This document shows positions 11,559 through 21,821 of a DNA stretch of 64,000 nucleotides, piece after piece. The DNA is from Epichloe hybrida (Eukaryota; Ascomycota; Sordariomycetes; Hypocreales; Clavicipitaceae), in contig JAFEKR010000021.1 of the NCBI GenBank assembly GCA_019022495.1, positions 62,001-126,000 on the forward strand. Reading direction: 5' to 3'. The translations under genes were made by a program, and so were the position numbers. The notes under the pieces were generated by a model, which saw only the letters and a list, made by a program, of their open reading frames with translations, did no database searches and had not been told where the DNA came from. Numbering within the stretch: position 1 is the first letter of the stretch; each line of letters begins with the position of its first letter.

Positions 11559-13097
11559 ATGGGCTCCAACTCCGTCCCAGGCTGGCGAAGTCTCAATGTC
11601 GGCGTCATCGGCGGCGGCATCGGCGGCATGTCCGTGGCCATTGCCCTGCGCAGAGGCGGCCACGCGGTTACCGTGTACGAAAAGTCGGACTTTTCAGGCG
11701 AAGTGGGCGCCTCTGTATCCTGCGCCGCCAACGGCACGAGATGGCTGCACGAGTGGAAGGTTGATGTGGCAAAGGGCGACCCCGTCGTGCTCAAGAAGCT
11801 GATCAACAGGGATTGGAAGACGGGCGAGCCGGTCAGCGTGTATGACTTGGCCGACTATGAGGAGAAGTGGGGATACGTCTACAACATGTTCCATCGGCAG
11901 TATATGCATGCCATGTTGAGGGATAGCGCGCTGGGGGAGCAAGGGGAGGGGAAGCCGGCCAAGTTGATTATGAACCACAAGGTGAGTTTTTTTTTAGTTT
12001 TTTTTTTTTTCCCCTCATTTAAGAGGAAGAGTTTTTGGGGTTTTAGCTCATTGTTTTTCATTCTGGGGAATGTTAGTGCCGAGAGATTGATACCGAATCT
12101 GGAAATATTACATTCGAGAATGGCGTCACTGTCCAGCACGACCTCATCGTCGGAGCAGACGGCATCGGCTCGGCCGTGCGCGGCGCCATTGGCATTTTCC
12201 CGCAGAAGCGACCCTCGGATCAATCCTGCCTGCACGCCAACGTCACGACCGAAGAGGCCGTCCGGCTGGGACTCGTCGACTACTCCCAGAACAGCGCGCT
12301 CGAGTACTGGGGCGGCCAGGAAGGCAAGTGGGACAAGATCGTCCTGTCTCCTTGCAACAACGGCAAGCTCCTGTCCTACTACTGCTTCTTCCCCCGAGAG
12401 CAGGGCGACTACGCCAACCAGACGTGGGGGGGCGCCGACCTGCCGACCGAGGAGCTGCTGCGACCATACCCCGAGCTGGACAGGCAGGTGTTTGGCCACC
12501 TCGCCATCGGCAAGGAGATCCGTCCATGGAGGCTCTGGGTCCACGATCCCTACCCGTACCTTGCCAGGGGAAACGCGTGCTTGCTCGGCGATGCGGGCCA
12601 TCCCATGATGCCGCATCAGAGCCAGGGAGCGTGCATGGCCATTGAAGACGCGGCGGCGCTGGGAATCCTGTTCGACCGGGACCACTTCAGCGGCGATATC
12701 AAGCAGTCACTCAAGGTGTACAGCCAAGTGAGATTGCCAAGAGCAACGAGGGTGCAGTCCGCTGCTGCCAAGGCTGCGTACAACATCAACGAGAGAATCG
12801 GTAAGTCTGTCTTGACACCCCAGGTTATTGTCCCGAGCAAAGACGAATCCACACAGAGCCAGCTAATCAAGGCGTGGGGGTTGGTTTCCAGGCTTCTCGG
12901 TGAACAAGTCGACCGCAACCTACAAGGTAGAAGATCCCAAGAAGGTTCTGACTATTGAAGAGATGAATACGTACGACATGTACAAGGACATTGAAGAGCA
13001 TCTCGCCAAGGAAAGGGGCGTGACGTACACGGACAAGTTTATCAATGGGCTGCCGATAGGTCTTGAGCTGCCCAACGGTGTTGTGGTAGGCGCATGA
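11559..13097 (+). CDS. FAD-dependent aromatic-ring hydroxylase (salicylate hydroxylase-like)
   Basis: A 450-residue flavoprotein monooxygenase with exons 11559-11981, 12077-12800 and 12892-13097. Family members hydroxylate phenolic rings with NAD(P)H and O2, for example salicylate to catechol. The FAD Rossmann motif GVIGGGIGGMSVAIAL starts at about residue 15. The mid-protein DG motif reads IVGADGIGSAVRG. The second FAD-binding motif reads LLGDAGHPMMPHQSQGA and is followed by IEDAAALG, both diagnostic of class A flavin hydroxylases. Intron 1 is T-rich. The start codon follows a pyrimidine tract and gives the usual short lead before the glycine loop. The dioxygenase on the opposite strand ends 427 bases downstream. 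The pair suggests ring hydroxylation followed by ring opening. The substrate (salicylate or another hydroxybenzoate) cannot be proven. Confidence 0.9.
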
Positions 13098-13523
13098 TTG
13101 TGTGTGTGTTGTTTTTCTTTCTCTTTGTTTGATGCATTGGAAACGGCATCATTTGTATGCTAGGCAAGTTTGCACAGCGAGTTAGGCCGCCCTTGGTGAG
13201 CATGGCCATTGGAATTGGACGCCGAGGCACAGGATGAATGAGAACATGTATACAGGATACGATACACTGTGGTACATCTTCACGAATGTCAACTGTGCCG
13301 CTGAATGGAAGGTGATGTATACGGAGTAGCCCCAGTGCCATGTTCAATGAGCCACGGCCTGACCTTGGGCAGCAATCACAAATGAATCAATCAGCCCAAG
13401 GTGTGGATTTCCAAAAAAAACAAAACAAAAAAAAAAATGAAAATTCGTACTTGAGTCGCTGCATAGTTGACATTTGAATTTCTTCCACATTCATATTCAT
13501 CGTAGACCCGAGCCCCCATCCGC
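13098..13523. other. Convergent 3' spacer
   Basis: 3' regions of the convergent monooxygenase and dioxygenase genes, with an A-rich run at about 13412-13438. TATACGGAGTAG occurs at 13318. No gene is seen. Confidence 0.45.
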
Positions 13524-14651
13524 CTAAGCCTGCGCCAGCGTAACATTGTACTCGAGCTCCAGCGCAGCCTGGGCGTCGCCCTCGCGCGGCGCAAACGAGA
13601 CGCTCAGTTCGTCCTTGACTGCGAAGACGGAGTCGTCGGCGAGGTACTTGCAGTCCTTGTCGAAGATCTGGGTGGTGAGGGGCTTGTGGCCTTTGGCCTG
13701 GACCTGTTCGTCTGAGCATTAGAACCGGGTTCCTTTTTCTCTTTTCCTCTCCCCTCCTCTCTTCCCCCCCCCCCCCCGGCCGTGATGACTTTCTTACCAT
13801 GAGGTGAATGTGCGCGGGGCGGAAGACGTGGCGGTCCATCATCTTGAGCAGTTTGCCGGCCGGGCCGTCGGTGGGGACGGGATAGGGCGTCGGCTTCAGG
13901 CAGTAGAGCGAGTACTTGCCGTGCGCGTCGGTGTGGAAGATGCCGCGGAGGTTGTGTTCCTCCTGGTCGGGGTCTTGTTGCTCGTAGAGGCCTGGTCGGT
14001 TTTTTTTTTTTTTTTTTAGCAAAATATAAAGTCTTGGGCAAGGACGTGGGAGGCACGTGCCGTTGGTCGAGGCCTGCCAGATGTCGACGGTGGCGTCGGG
14101 CAGCGGCTCCCCCGTCTGCACGTCGGTGACGGTGCCGTGCATGTACACGACCTCGGCGCCGGGCGGCGTGCGGGACGAGATGTTGGTTCCGGGAGCGCGG
14201 CAGGGGGCGTCGTGTCTCCAGAAAGGGCCGAGGATGGCCGACGGGGTGAGGCCGCTGGTGCTCTTGGTGGCGGCCGAGTAGGTTATGTCGTCGACGAGGC
14301 TTATGTTGCGTCACGCACGATTGTCAGTGTGTCCCTTGTCTTGGTTTGCATGAGAGTGACGGCGATGATGATGACATACGACTCGAGTCCGAGCACGTCG
14401 CAGAGCAGTTGGCCCTCGTTGCGCTTGTCGTCGCTCATCTGGCCCGCCTGGTTGATCAACTGCACGCCCGCCATCCACTCGTCCGTCGTGAGCTGCACCT
14501 CGCGCGCAAAGTCGTGGACGTGCTTGATCAGAGACGCCATGACCTCCCGCAGGCGAGGCGGGGTGTTGGGCCCCATGGCATCGATGACATTCTGCGTGAA
14601 GTCCCGTCCTAGGACATTGTCGCCTTGTTGTTGGTTGTTGTTGGAACCCAT
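13524..14651 (-). CDS. Intradiol ring-cleavage dioxygenase (catechol/hydroxyquinol 1,2-dioxygenase type)
   Basis: A 294-residue non-haem Fe(III) dioxygenase read on the minus strand, exons 14651-14380, 14299-14061, 13991-13798 and 13703-13524. The N-terminal part matches the dioxygenase N-terminal helical domain (MASLIKHVHDFAREVQLT, then LVDDI). The catalytic domain starts at LGPFWRHDAP. The four expected iron ligands are visible: Tyr in GLYEQQDP, Tyr in TPYPVPTDGP, and two His in RPAHIHLMV. It opens catechol or hydroxyquinol between the two hydroxyls to a muconate that feeds the 3-oxoadipate route. Intron 2 appears to use a GC donor (GCACGT...CAG), the only frame-keeping choice. Intron 3 contains a run of about 14 C on the plus strand. 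An upstream in-frame extension to 14747 is possible, but the MGSNNNQ start fits better. Confidence 0.9.
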
Positions 14652-15529
14652 TGCTGCCTGCTGGTTGCGATGCGAGAAGTGGTGGTGCCGTTCGTGCCAA
14701 GTCGTGCCAAGTCCGCAAAACTTGAAAAAACTCACGAGCCAATACAATGCGGGGGAATCATGATGACTGCTGCTGCTGGCTGGGAAGGGTGGGGGATATT
14801 AAAAAAAAAAAAAAAAAAAAAAAGACGAAGCTTGCTTGAGTAAAGAAATGCACATTGCTGCTCGGATGGGACGGGCATCAACTTGTGCAAGTGGCGCCAT
14901 CTGTTCCGATGGGCCGGTGCACTAGCCGAGCCGAGCCGAGCCGACGACCAGGGTTGGATCGCGTTATCTTTGGAAACGGCCAAGGCCCCGCAAAGTCACT
15001 TGAGCTGTAACTACCCTTGACTATTATAAGTCATGTTTAAAGCCTATGTACTCCGTAGGGAAATGCCTAGTAGGTACTTATAACTCTACAGATCATATGT
15101 GCCTTTGATCGGTGGATGTTGATTGCACACAAGCCCATGCAGTGACCGCAGCGAGGCCTCACATGTATGTATCGTTTCCAAAGGGATGTGCATGTAATCC
15201 GTATGTATGTTCGGATTGCCGTGGCGAGGCAGTTGAATTGCCGTCAATATGCCCGCTAATACGGCATGACAGTTCATGCCAAACGACGACCATGTCATAT
15301 TGGTCGGCTTCCCACCGCATTGTCCTCGGTTCGATTCTGCAGGGTCCATCGGTTTCACAAAGGGCTCCCGTGGCATAAACATGTGTCTTGTCAATCAAGC
15401 AAATCTCATTCGCTAATACTCCCTACTCGGTATTACATTTTCGACAAGTTAGGGGCCTCTTGATCCGTACTGCGGGGCTGGTTCTTGGAACCCCCAGCAG
15501 GAGACCCAGATCAACTTGATAGGCCAATC
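14652..15529. other. Intergenic, no recognised gene
   Basis: Promoter side of the dioxygenase, with an A run at 14801-14823 and GTACTCCGTAG at 15048. Nothing gene-like was recognised on either strand. Confidence 0.4.
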
Positions 15530-15883
15530 ATGGCCTCCTACGACGAGGCTATTACCAAGCTCTATGTACTAGTCGATGGCTGAAATGGTTCGAACAGAGT
15601 GATTGTGTGACAGACGCGAAGCGCGAGGGTGGCAGCAGTACTCTCACGCTTGGCTACTTTGACTGCTACGGAAAATTATTCGCTCGCTTGGACATGTTAT
15701 GGCGGGCAACTAAAGGATTACGCAAGTCATCCCATCCCGCCATCAAATCCTGCAATGCAGCCTGGCTATGTGATGAAACAGCTGAAGGGCTGGTCCTTGA
15801 CAACTGATGTGGATGCGTTCCGTCAAGGAGCTGCTGCATGTCGAAAATGGTTTCAATCTAGCTATGATATATTCTATTCCTGA
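15530..15883 (+). pseudogene. Decayed ORF of unknown family
   Basis: Starting at ATG 15530 a protein-like frame (MASYDEAITKLY) runs into in-frame stops near 15583 and 15608. Beyond them two overlapping frames both look coding: 15607-15807 (TLGYFDCYGKLFARLDMLW) and 15629-15883 (VDAFRQGAAACRKW). This is what a small frameshifted gene remnant looks like. I do not recognise the family. It may instead be chance open frames in a gene-poor stretch. Confidence 0.25.
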
Positions 15884-15937
15884 GTCAACGGTAGGAGGGC
15901 AATGTGATGGGTGGCCGGAGATATGTTTGCTTCGCCG

Positions 15938-16888
15938 TTAGACTTCATATAAATCGTTCCAGTAAAGAATGTCACTCAGAACGTCTTCGGACAGATTGAG
16001 CGCTGCGAAGTTCTCTCGTCGAGGGGTTCGGATCTTGACGTGCACCTGAGCAGCTGTCTTCCACCCAAAGTAACCTGCCATCTCCCAGTCGACAAGCCCT
16101 ACGATCTTGTCATTGTTCACAATACAGTTCGATAGAGTAAAGTCGTTGTGCATAAAGGAGTGATCCGGATCACGATTGTCTTCTCCGAAGATAATATCGT
16201 ACTCGAGCTCCTGGATGCCTCGATGTGCTTGAGGATCCGCATCTTCAACGATATAGGATCGGGTCGTGCTTGAGGAAGGAGTTTTGACCTTGCTCATGCT
16301 TCGCAAGATATCGCGTGCTTCTTCTTTGAACAGTTGTTTCTGTGCCGCGGGAATGTATTGCCACGCGATGTTGAGGCCGACACCAGCAATCCTGTCCTGC
16401 ACTAAGACATCCCTGCCATTGATCTTGCTTGCAAAATAGACGATTGGAATTTTGACATCTTTTAACACACTTCTTGCGAGGGCAGTTGCCTTTACTTCGT
16501 TTGCATCTGCATAGGAGAAGTCTCGACTTGCGCGTCTGCCTTGAAGCCGAGCGTGGAGATGGCTTGACTTGATGATGACGCTACCGAGGGCGAATACATC
16601 CCGAGCTCCCTCCAAGCCCTCATATATTCTATTGGAAGTATTGCAAAGGTCAAGCACAGAGGCCCAGTACTTCAGCGAATCTTCCGAGACCGAGTTGGTG
16701 TGCTTGGGGTCAGGCTGGAAGTCGTCTGAAGCAGGCAAGTATCGACCATAAAGTGGAATGTCGGAGTATCGGTCATTGGTTGGTATTTTTGCCGGGTTGG
16801 CTTCGTAAGGGTTTATGTTGAAGGCCGGTTTGGAGCGAGGGGACGCAAATTCAATCCTGCCGCTGGTGACCGCCTCTCTGGACACCAC
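15938..16888 (-). pseudogene. APH/choline-kinase-fold phosphotransferase lacking a start
   Basis: A 316-codon open frame encodes a small-molecule kinase of the aminoglycoside-phosphotransferase fold. The catalytic (Brenner) motif reads HNDFTLSNCIV and the metal-binding motif reads GLVDWEMAGYFG. An upstream QDRIAGVGL segment corresponds to the hinge region of the family. The frame opens only at a GTG (16888) preceded at short distance by a TAG, and has no ATG before the middle of the protein. The expected N-lobe start and glycine-rich loop are not evident upstream. About 130 bases further on, the RIP island begins. Either an upstream exon lies in the degraded DNA or the gene has lost its 5' end. 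Fungal members of this family have varied, mostly unknown substrates. I lean to a truncated gene. Confidence 0.65.
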
Positions 16889-17019
16889 ACCGCGCCTTTT
16901 TTCCTAGAAGGCCTGGTAATGCTAGCCGACTCTGAGGTATTTTCGTTCGGGCCGAAGAGAGGGCAAGCTACAATCCGATGATAAGGTCCGAAGTTGTCAG
17001 CGATATGGTCTTGTTTGTA

Positions 17020-17055
17020 CGGATGTCCAAGTCAAAAGTCGTGTCCCCTACACGC
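17020..17055 (+). repeat. Left terminal inverted repeat of the Ant1-like element
   Basis: Thirty-six bases starting CGGATGTCCA that match the reverse complement of 18870-18905 with a single mismatch. Immediately preceded by TA. Confidence 0.9.
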
Positions 17056-18869
17056 TGCTGCCTAGAGTGGCCTGAGGCATTAACGTAGTAACCTAAGGCA
17101 TACAAATAGTCTAGAATAACATAAGGAAAATTAAATAAGGTATCTCTACTATATAAACTACATATAAAAGTAACTTATCCTAGTTATTATTAGATTCTTC
17201 CTCTATATTACTAGAATCTAAGGCATTAAGGTTATTAGGACTATTAGGACTATTAAGCTTATAAGGGTTAAAAACCTACCTTCTTTTATTATTATTAATA
17301 GTAATAGTATTTTTATCTTTAAACTTTAATTATAAAATAACCCTTTAAACCCTCTAACTATTAGCTTAACCTTTATAACCTTTATAATAGTTATTATCCC
17401 CTTCTAAGCGAATTATTTCCTTAATATAATAAGGAATCCTTTTAATCTAAGCCTATACCTATTTTTAAGGTATTTCTTCCTATACTTTCTCCTAAGCTAC
17501 TATAGCTTCTTTCTGATTCTTTAGGGTACTTTTATAGGTTATCTTAACCTTTAAATACTACTAAGTAAGCTCTATTATATTTAAATTAGGGGAATTCCCT
17601 AGCTATAGTAGCTTCTTAACTCCTTAAGCATTATAGACTAACTATTAATAGCTATAAGCGTATAAGGGGGCCTTATTTTCTTACATTACTATATTTAGCC
17701 TTTTTTTCTAATAATCCTTTATAAAGGGAAGTAGTTTCTTATTTAGAATTTCCTTCTAATATTAGTACTAGTTAATTCCCTTATTTCTTTTCTTCCCTTT
17801 TATCTCTTACTTAAGCTTCCTATTATTCTTATTTTACTTTTACTATAGCTTCTAACTAGGCTTATTATAAAGCCCTAGCTAGTTAATTCCTAATATTAGA
17901 AGCTACTATTTATAATAAGTAGCTTCTAGCTCCTTATTTAATTCTTTAATAACCTAATTAGCTTCCTTTTTCTCTATAAGAGTCTCTAGCTTTTAATAGT
18001 AGTAAGGACCCTTCTAATCCTAGCTAAACGCACCCTAGAATATAAATTCTATTAATCCCTTCTATTACTTATAAATATAGGTTTTTACTAAGTTCTCTAT
18101 AGGTTATTACTATATATAATACCCTCCCTATTAATATAATAAGATAATTACTATTTTATTAGTCTAGATAATATTCTTCTAGTCCTTAAGGGTCTAGTGC
18201 TAATAAGTTAGGTAAAATTCTAGCTTAGCTTTCTTTATCTAAGCTATTAGACTTGCTTTTCTTATTAGCTTAGTCTTTAAAAACCCTAAATATTTTAAAG
18301 TCTATAAGATAGTTAATATTAAAGTATAAGTTCCTTCTTAACTAAGCTTAGTAGCTAAATTAGCACTTATTCTTTCCCTTTTATAATAGTCTTTAGTAAC
18401 CTTTTTAATAAGCCTAGATTATAGCTTAGGATTATTTATATAAGAAAGTCTTCTAGACTATTTAGTATTAACTATATACTTTATATTAATATAAAAGGGT
18501 TAAATTATATAATTAAACCCTTATTTATAAGCTTAACTAAAGATTTAACCTATAGCCTTTAGACTAATCCCTAGATTATAAGTAATCTTATAGTTTAGTA
18601 GCCCTTATGCTTTTATAAGTAATATATAGGCCTTATTAGCTATGGTTAAGGTTTAAGCTATTATGTAATAAGTAAAGATAAAAGCAGTAGGTAAGGGAAG
18701 TAGCTAGATAAGGTAAAAGCTAGCTAACTTTAGCGATACGAATCTGTAGTTATAGCACTAGTGGCAAAAGCAAGCAAAGAGAGGGGAACTAGAGAAGAGG
18801 TAAGCCTCTTATTTAATTTACCTAGTGAGACTATGACCCCGCTAGCTAATTACATCCTTAACTAGGGTC

Positions 18870-18905
18870 GCGTGCAGGGGACACGACTTTTGACTTGGAC
18901 ATCCG
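18870..18905 (-). repeat. Right terminal inverted repeat of the Ant1-like element
   Basis: Partner of the left repeat at 17020-17055. Followed directly by TA at 18906-18907. Confidence 0.9.
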
Positions 18906-18907
18906 TA

Positions 18908-19330
18908 ATGTGCTACATCTAGGCGCCCTCGCCAAAGTCCTAGCATTTGCAGGGCTTTTGTCTCCGTGTCTAAGTTGGGAAAAGATTAACGGCTGGCCGA
19001 TACATAGCCTCATTTAAGCGCCTTTGAATACGATGTGGTGATGGTGCCCTAAGAGTATCCGCGTAATGAGATGTAATTTAGATTTTACCTTTAGCTACTA
19101 GCCTAGCAGAGCCACAGGGTGCTCAGTGAGCTAGTACACAAGGTCAATGGCTTACAAGGCATTGTGTTTCTAGGCGTAATAGGGATAGTAGGTGTAATTC
19201 TAATCATATATGTATTTTAATAGATATAATAGGTATTAATCTATAGGATATATGTATGAATATAGCTTATATAATAGAGGATATGATTAAGAACATATTT
19301 CTAAATTAAGGATAGCTAGAAACTATTATT
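18908..19330. other. Spacer between transposon and minisatellite
   Basis: The first 280 bases have ordinary composition (CA and TG present) and show no gene. From about 19190 the sequence turns AT-rich and CA/TG-poor again. The return to normal composition just outside the right inverted repeat confirms the element's boundary. Confidence 0.5.
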
Positions 19331-19345
19331 ATTTAATATTTACTA

Positions 19346-20244
19346 GTAAATTCCTAGTAAGAAAAGTAATTAGTAAGAAAAGTAATTTTTACTAGTAAAT
19401 TTCTAGTAAGAAAAGTAATTAGTAAGAAAAGTAAATAGTAAGAAAAGTAAATAGTAAGAAAAGTAAATAGTAAGAAAAGTAAATAGTAAGAAAAGTAACT
19501 AGTAAGAAAAGTAACTAGTAAGAAAAGTAACTAGTAAGAAAAGTAAATAGTAAGAAAAGTAATTTTTACTAGTAAAATACTAGTAAGAAAAGTAACTAGT
19601 AAGAAAAGTAACTAGTAAGAAAAGTAACTAGTAAGAAAAGTAACTAGTAAGAAAAGTAACTAGTAAGAAAAGTAACTAGTAAGAAAAGTAACTAGTAAGA
19701 AAAGTAACTAGTAAGAAAAGTAACTAGTAAGAAAAGTAATTAGTAAGAAAAGTATTTTTTATTAGTTTCCTAGTAAGAAAAGTAACTAGTAAGAAAAGTA
19801 CTAAAAACTAACTAGTTAAGTAACTAGTAAGAAAAGTAACTAGTAAGAAAAGTAACTAGTAAGAAAAGTAACTAGTAAGAAAAGTAACTAGTAAGAAAAG
19901 TAACTAGTAAGAAAAGTAACTAGTAAGAAAAGTATTTTTTATTAGTAAATTCCTAGTAAGAAAAGTAACTAGTAAGAAAAGTAATTTTTACTAGTAAATT
20001 CCTAGTAAGAAAAGTAACTAGTAAGAAAAGTAATATTTACTAGTAAATCCTAGTAAGAAAAGTAACTAGTAAGAAAAGTAACTAGTAAGAAAAGTAACTA
20101 GTAAGAAAAGTAACTAGTAAGAAAAGTAATTAGTAAGAAAAGTAATATTTATTAGTAAATTCCTAGTAAGAAAAGTAATATTTACTAGTAAATTCCTAGT
20201 AAGAAAAGTAATTAATAAGAAAAGTAATTAATAAGAAAAGTATA
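19346..20244 (+). repeat. 16-bp minisatellite, about 46 copies
   Basis: A tandem array of the unit AGTAAGAAAAGTAACT, counted by eye at about 46 copies. Variants replace AACT by AAAT or AATT. The array is punctuated by a recurring spacer of the form TTTTACTAGTAAATTCC, so a higher-order pattern is visible. The plus strand is strongly purine-biased. The array lies wholly inside the RIP island. Confidence 0.95.
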
Positions 20245-21821
20245 TTCTTTACGCTAGCTAGCTAACTATATAGCTGTTCCTAGTACTCCATCCGCTTAGT
20301 TAAGAGGGAAAACCCTTTGCTAGGAAGAAAAACCCCCTTATGTCTATTAACAAGCTAGCGCTAACCCTCTTCTAGGTCTGCACCGCATTAGGTGTGATTA
20401 ATCGTAGGTGTTTAGTGCTAGCTTATGCTAGCCTTATCCTAAAGAAAATAAAAATAAAAAGGAAAGGAAAAAGTATAGTAGTAGTCCTAACTAGCTCCCT
20501 TTAGTGCTAGTCTAGTCTTACTCTATCCTAGCTTTATATCTCTTACTTTACCCTAGGGCGTAGTGAATTTAGATTTATAATAATAATTTACTTTTTATTT
20601 ACTTTACTTCTAACTCTTCTAGTGCCTTACTTTTTAGCTAAATCTAACCTAGTACTAGTTTAAATATCTTATAAAGTCTAAGTATATGGTTTTATTTAAT
20701 TATAGTAAGGGGTAGGTAATTTAGGCCTAGTAACTAGGTAGTTTTACTCCTAGATTAGTTACGCGCTATTTATGTGTTTACTTATCTTATACTTTATTTT
20801 CTAGCTAATATTATAGTTAGTCCCCCTCTCTCTCTCTTTTAAGTATAAAAGAGAGCTCCTTCTCCCTTAAGATTTTAACCTTTTTCCTTTTCTTATAATA
20901 AATTTCCTATAGGTTCTTTTCCTTCCTATCCCTTTTAGAAGCTATTTAAGGCTTCTTTAGTCTAGTACTAGTTTAAATACTAATATTTTATATAGAAAAA
21001 CACACTATAATATTACTAAGCTCTATAAGTACCCTATTTTTAGTACTATTCTAGCTCTAATTTACCTAGGATCTTGTAACCTTAGATAAGTATTTAAGGA
21101 AGTCCTTAACCTAGAAGTAATTAAATTAAGTAAAGGCAAAAGGCCTAGAAGTAAGTCCCCTTTGCCTTTATTTTACCTTATTTCTAGGTCTAACCTAGGG
21201 TAGCTAGGTAAGCTATAAGAGATCTAGTGTGTGTCCTATAAGACATAATCTATTAAAAATAAGGGCTATTAGTGCTATAATATTATTAGTAAGTTAGTTT
21301 ATTTCTAGTCTAAGGGTAAGGCTAATCTATATATAAAGGGGTAATGTCTAATGCCTATTTTGATTATTAGGTCTATAATTATATATATATTAAGGTAATA
21401 TTAACTCCTATGCCTATTCTAAGCTTACTCTAGTGCTAATTTACTTATAGCTAAATATTACTAGCTAGTAAGAGAAATATTAGTGGTTAGTTAAGACCTA
21501 GGCTAGTATAGTTACTAGGAGTAATATAAGTGGTTTTACTTTAGCTTAGTAGTAGCTCTATTCTATAGCTAACTTTAATTATTTAGGCCCTAGAGAACTA
21601 TATAGCTTAGGTTAAGAAACTCTATGCTAAAAACCACACTAAGAAGAAATAAGGCATTACTATAGTAAGCCTAGACCTAGCTAGGTCTAGGTCTATAAAG
21701 GAATAATATAATAAGGTTATCTTTTAGCTCTAGTAGCTTAATACCTAAGTAGTAAATATAAACTAGCTCCTAGCTACTAGCCTATTAGCTAAGGGTAAGA
21801 GTAAGGTAATAGAGAATATAT
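20245..21821. mobile_element. Second RIP-degraded repeat, family unresolved
   Basis: AT-rich sequence strongly depleted in CA and TG. A stretch at about 20275-20440 is less affected. On the plus strand at about 21250-21815 one frame is dominated by TAA/TAG where Gln or Trp codons would be and otherwise reads protein-like, ending in a Lys/Leu-rich, coiled-coil-like part that runs straight into the 3' end of the truncated SH3 gene on the other strand. I found no clear terminal repeats and cannot name the element. Confidence 0.55.

Larger units (their letters stand above)
17018..18907 (-). mobile_element. RIP-mutated Tc1/mariner (Ant1-like) DNA transposon
   Basis: The element spans 17020-18905 (1,886 bp) and is flanked by TA on both sides (17018-17019 and 18906-18907), the target duplication of Tc1/mariner elements. 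Its ends form a 36-bp inverted repeat (17020-17055 versus 18905-18870) beginning CGGATGTCCA, with one mismatch. The inside is AT-rich and almost free of CA and TG dinucleotides, as expected after RIP on both strands. On the minus strand a transposase is still readable if stops are taken as mutated Gln/Trp codons. EFIF*GAFS*D*KGP lies at about 18050-18004 and GIN*Y*Y*KEIL at about 17780-17735. Both correspond to segments of the Ant1-type DDE transposase as I remember that family. No functional protein can be made. The element lies between the APH-like fragment and the truncated SH3 gene. Confidence 0.82.

Noticed and set aside
15330..15345. GGTTCGATTC resembling a tRNA B-box
   Set aside because: No A-box at proper spacing and no cloverleaf; taken as chance.
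19346..20244. CRISPR-like array
   Set aside because: The units are contiguous 16-mers without unique spacers, in a eukaryotic genome; it is a minisatellite.
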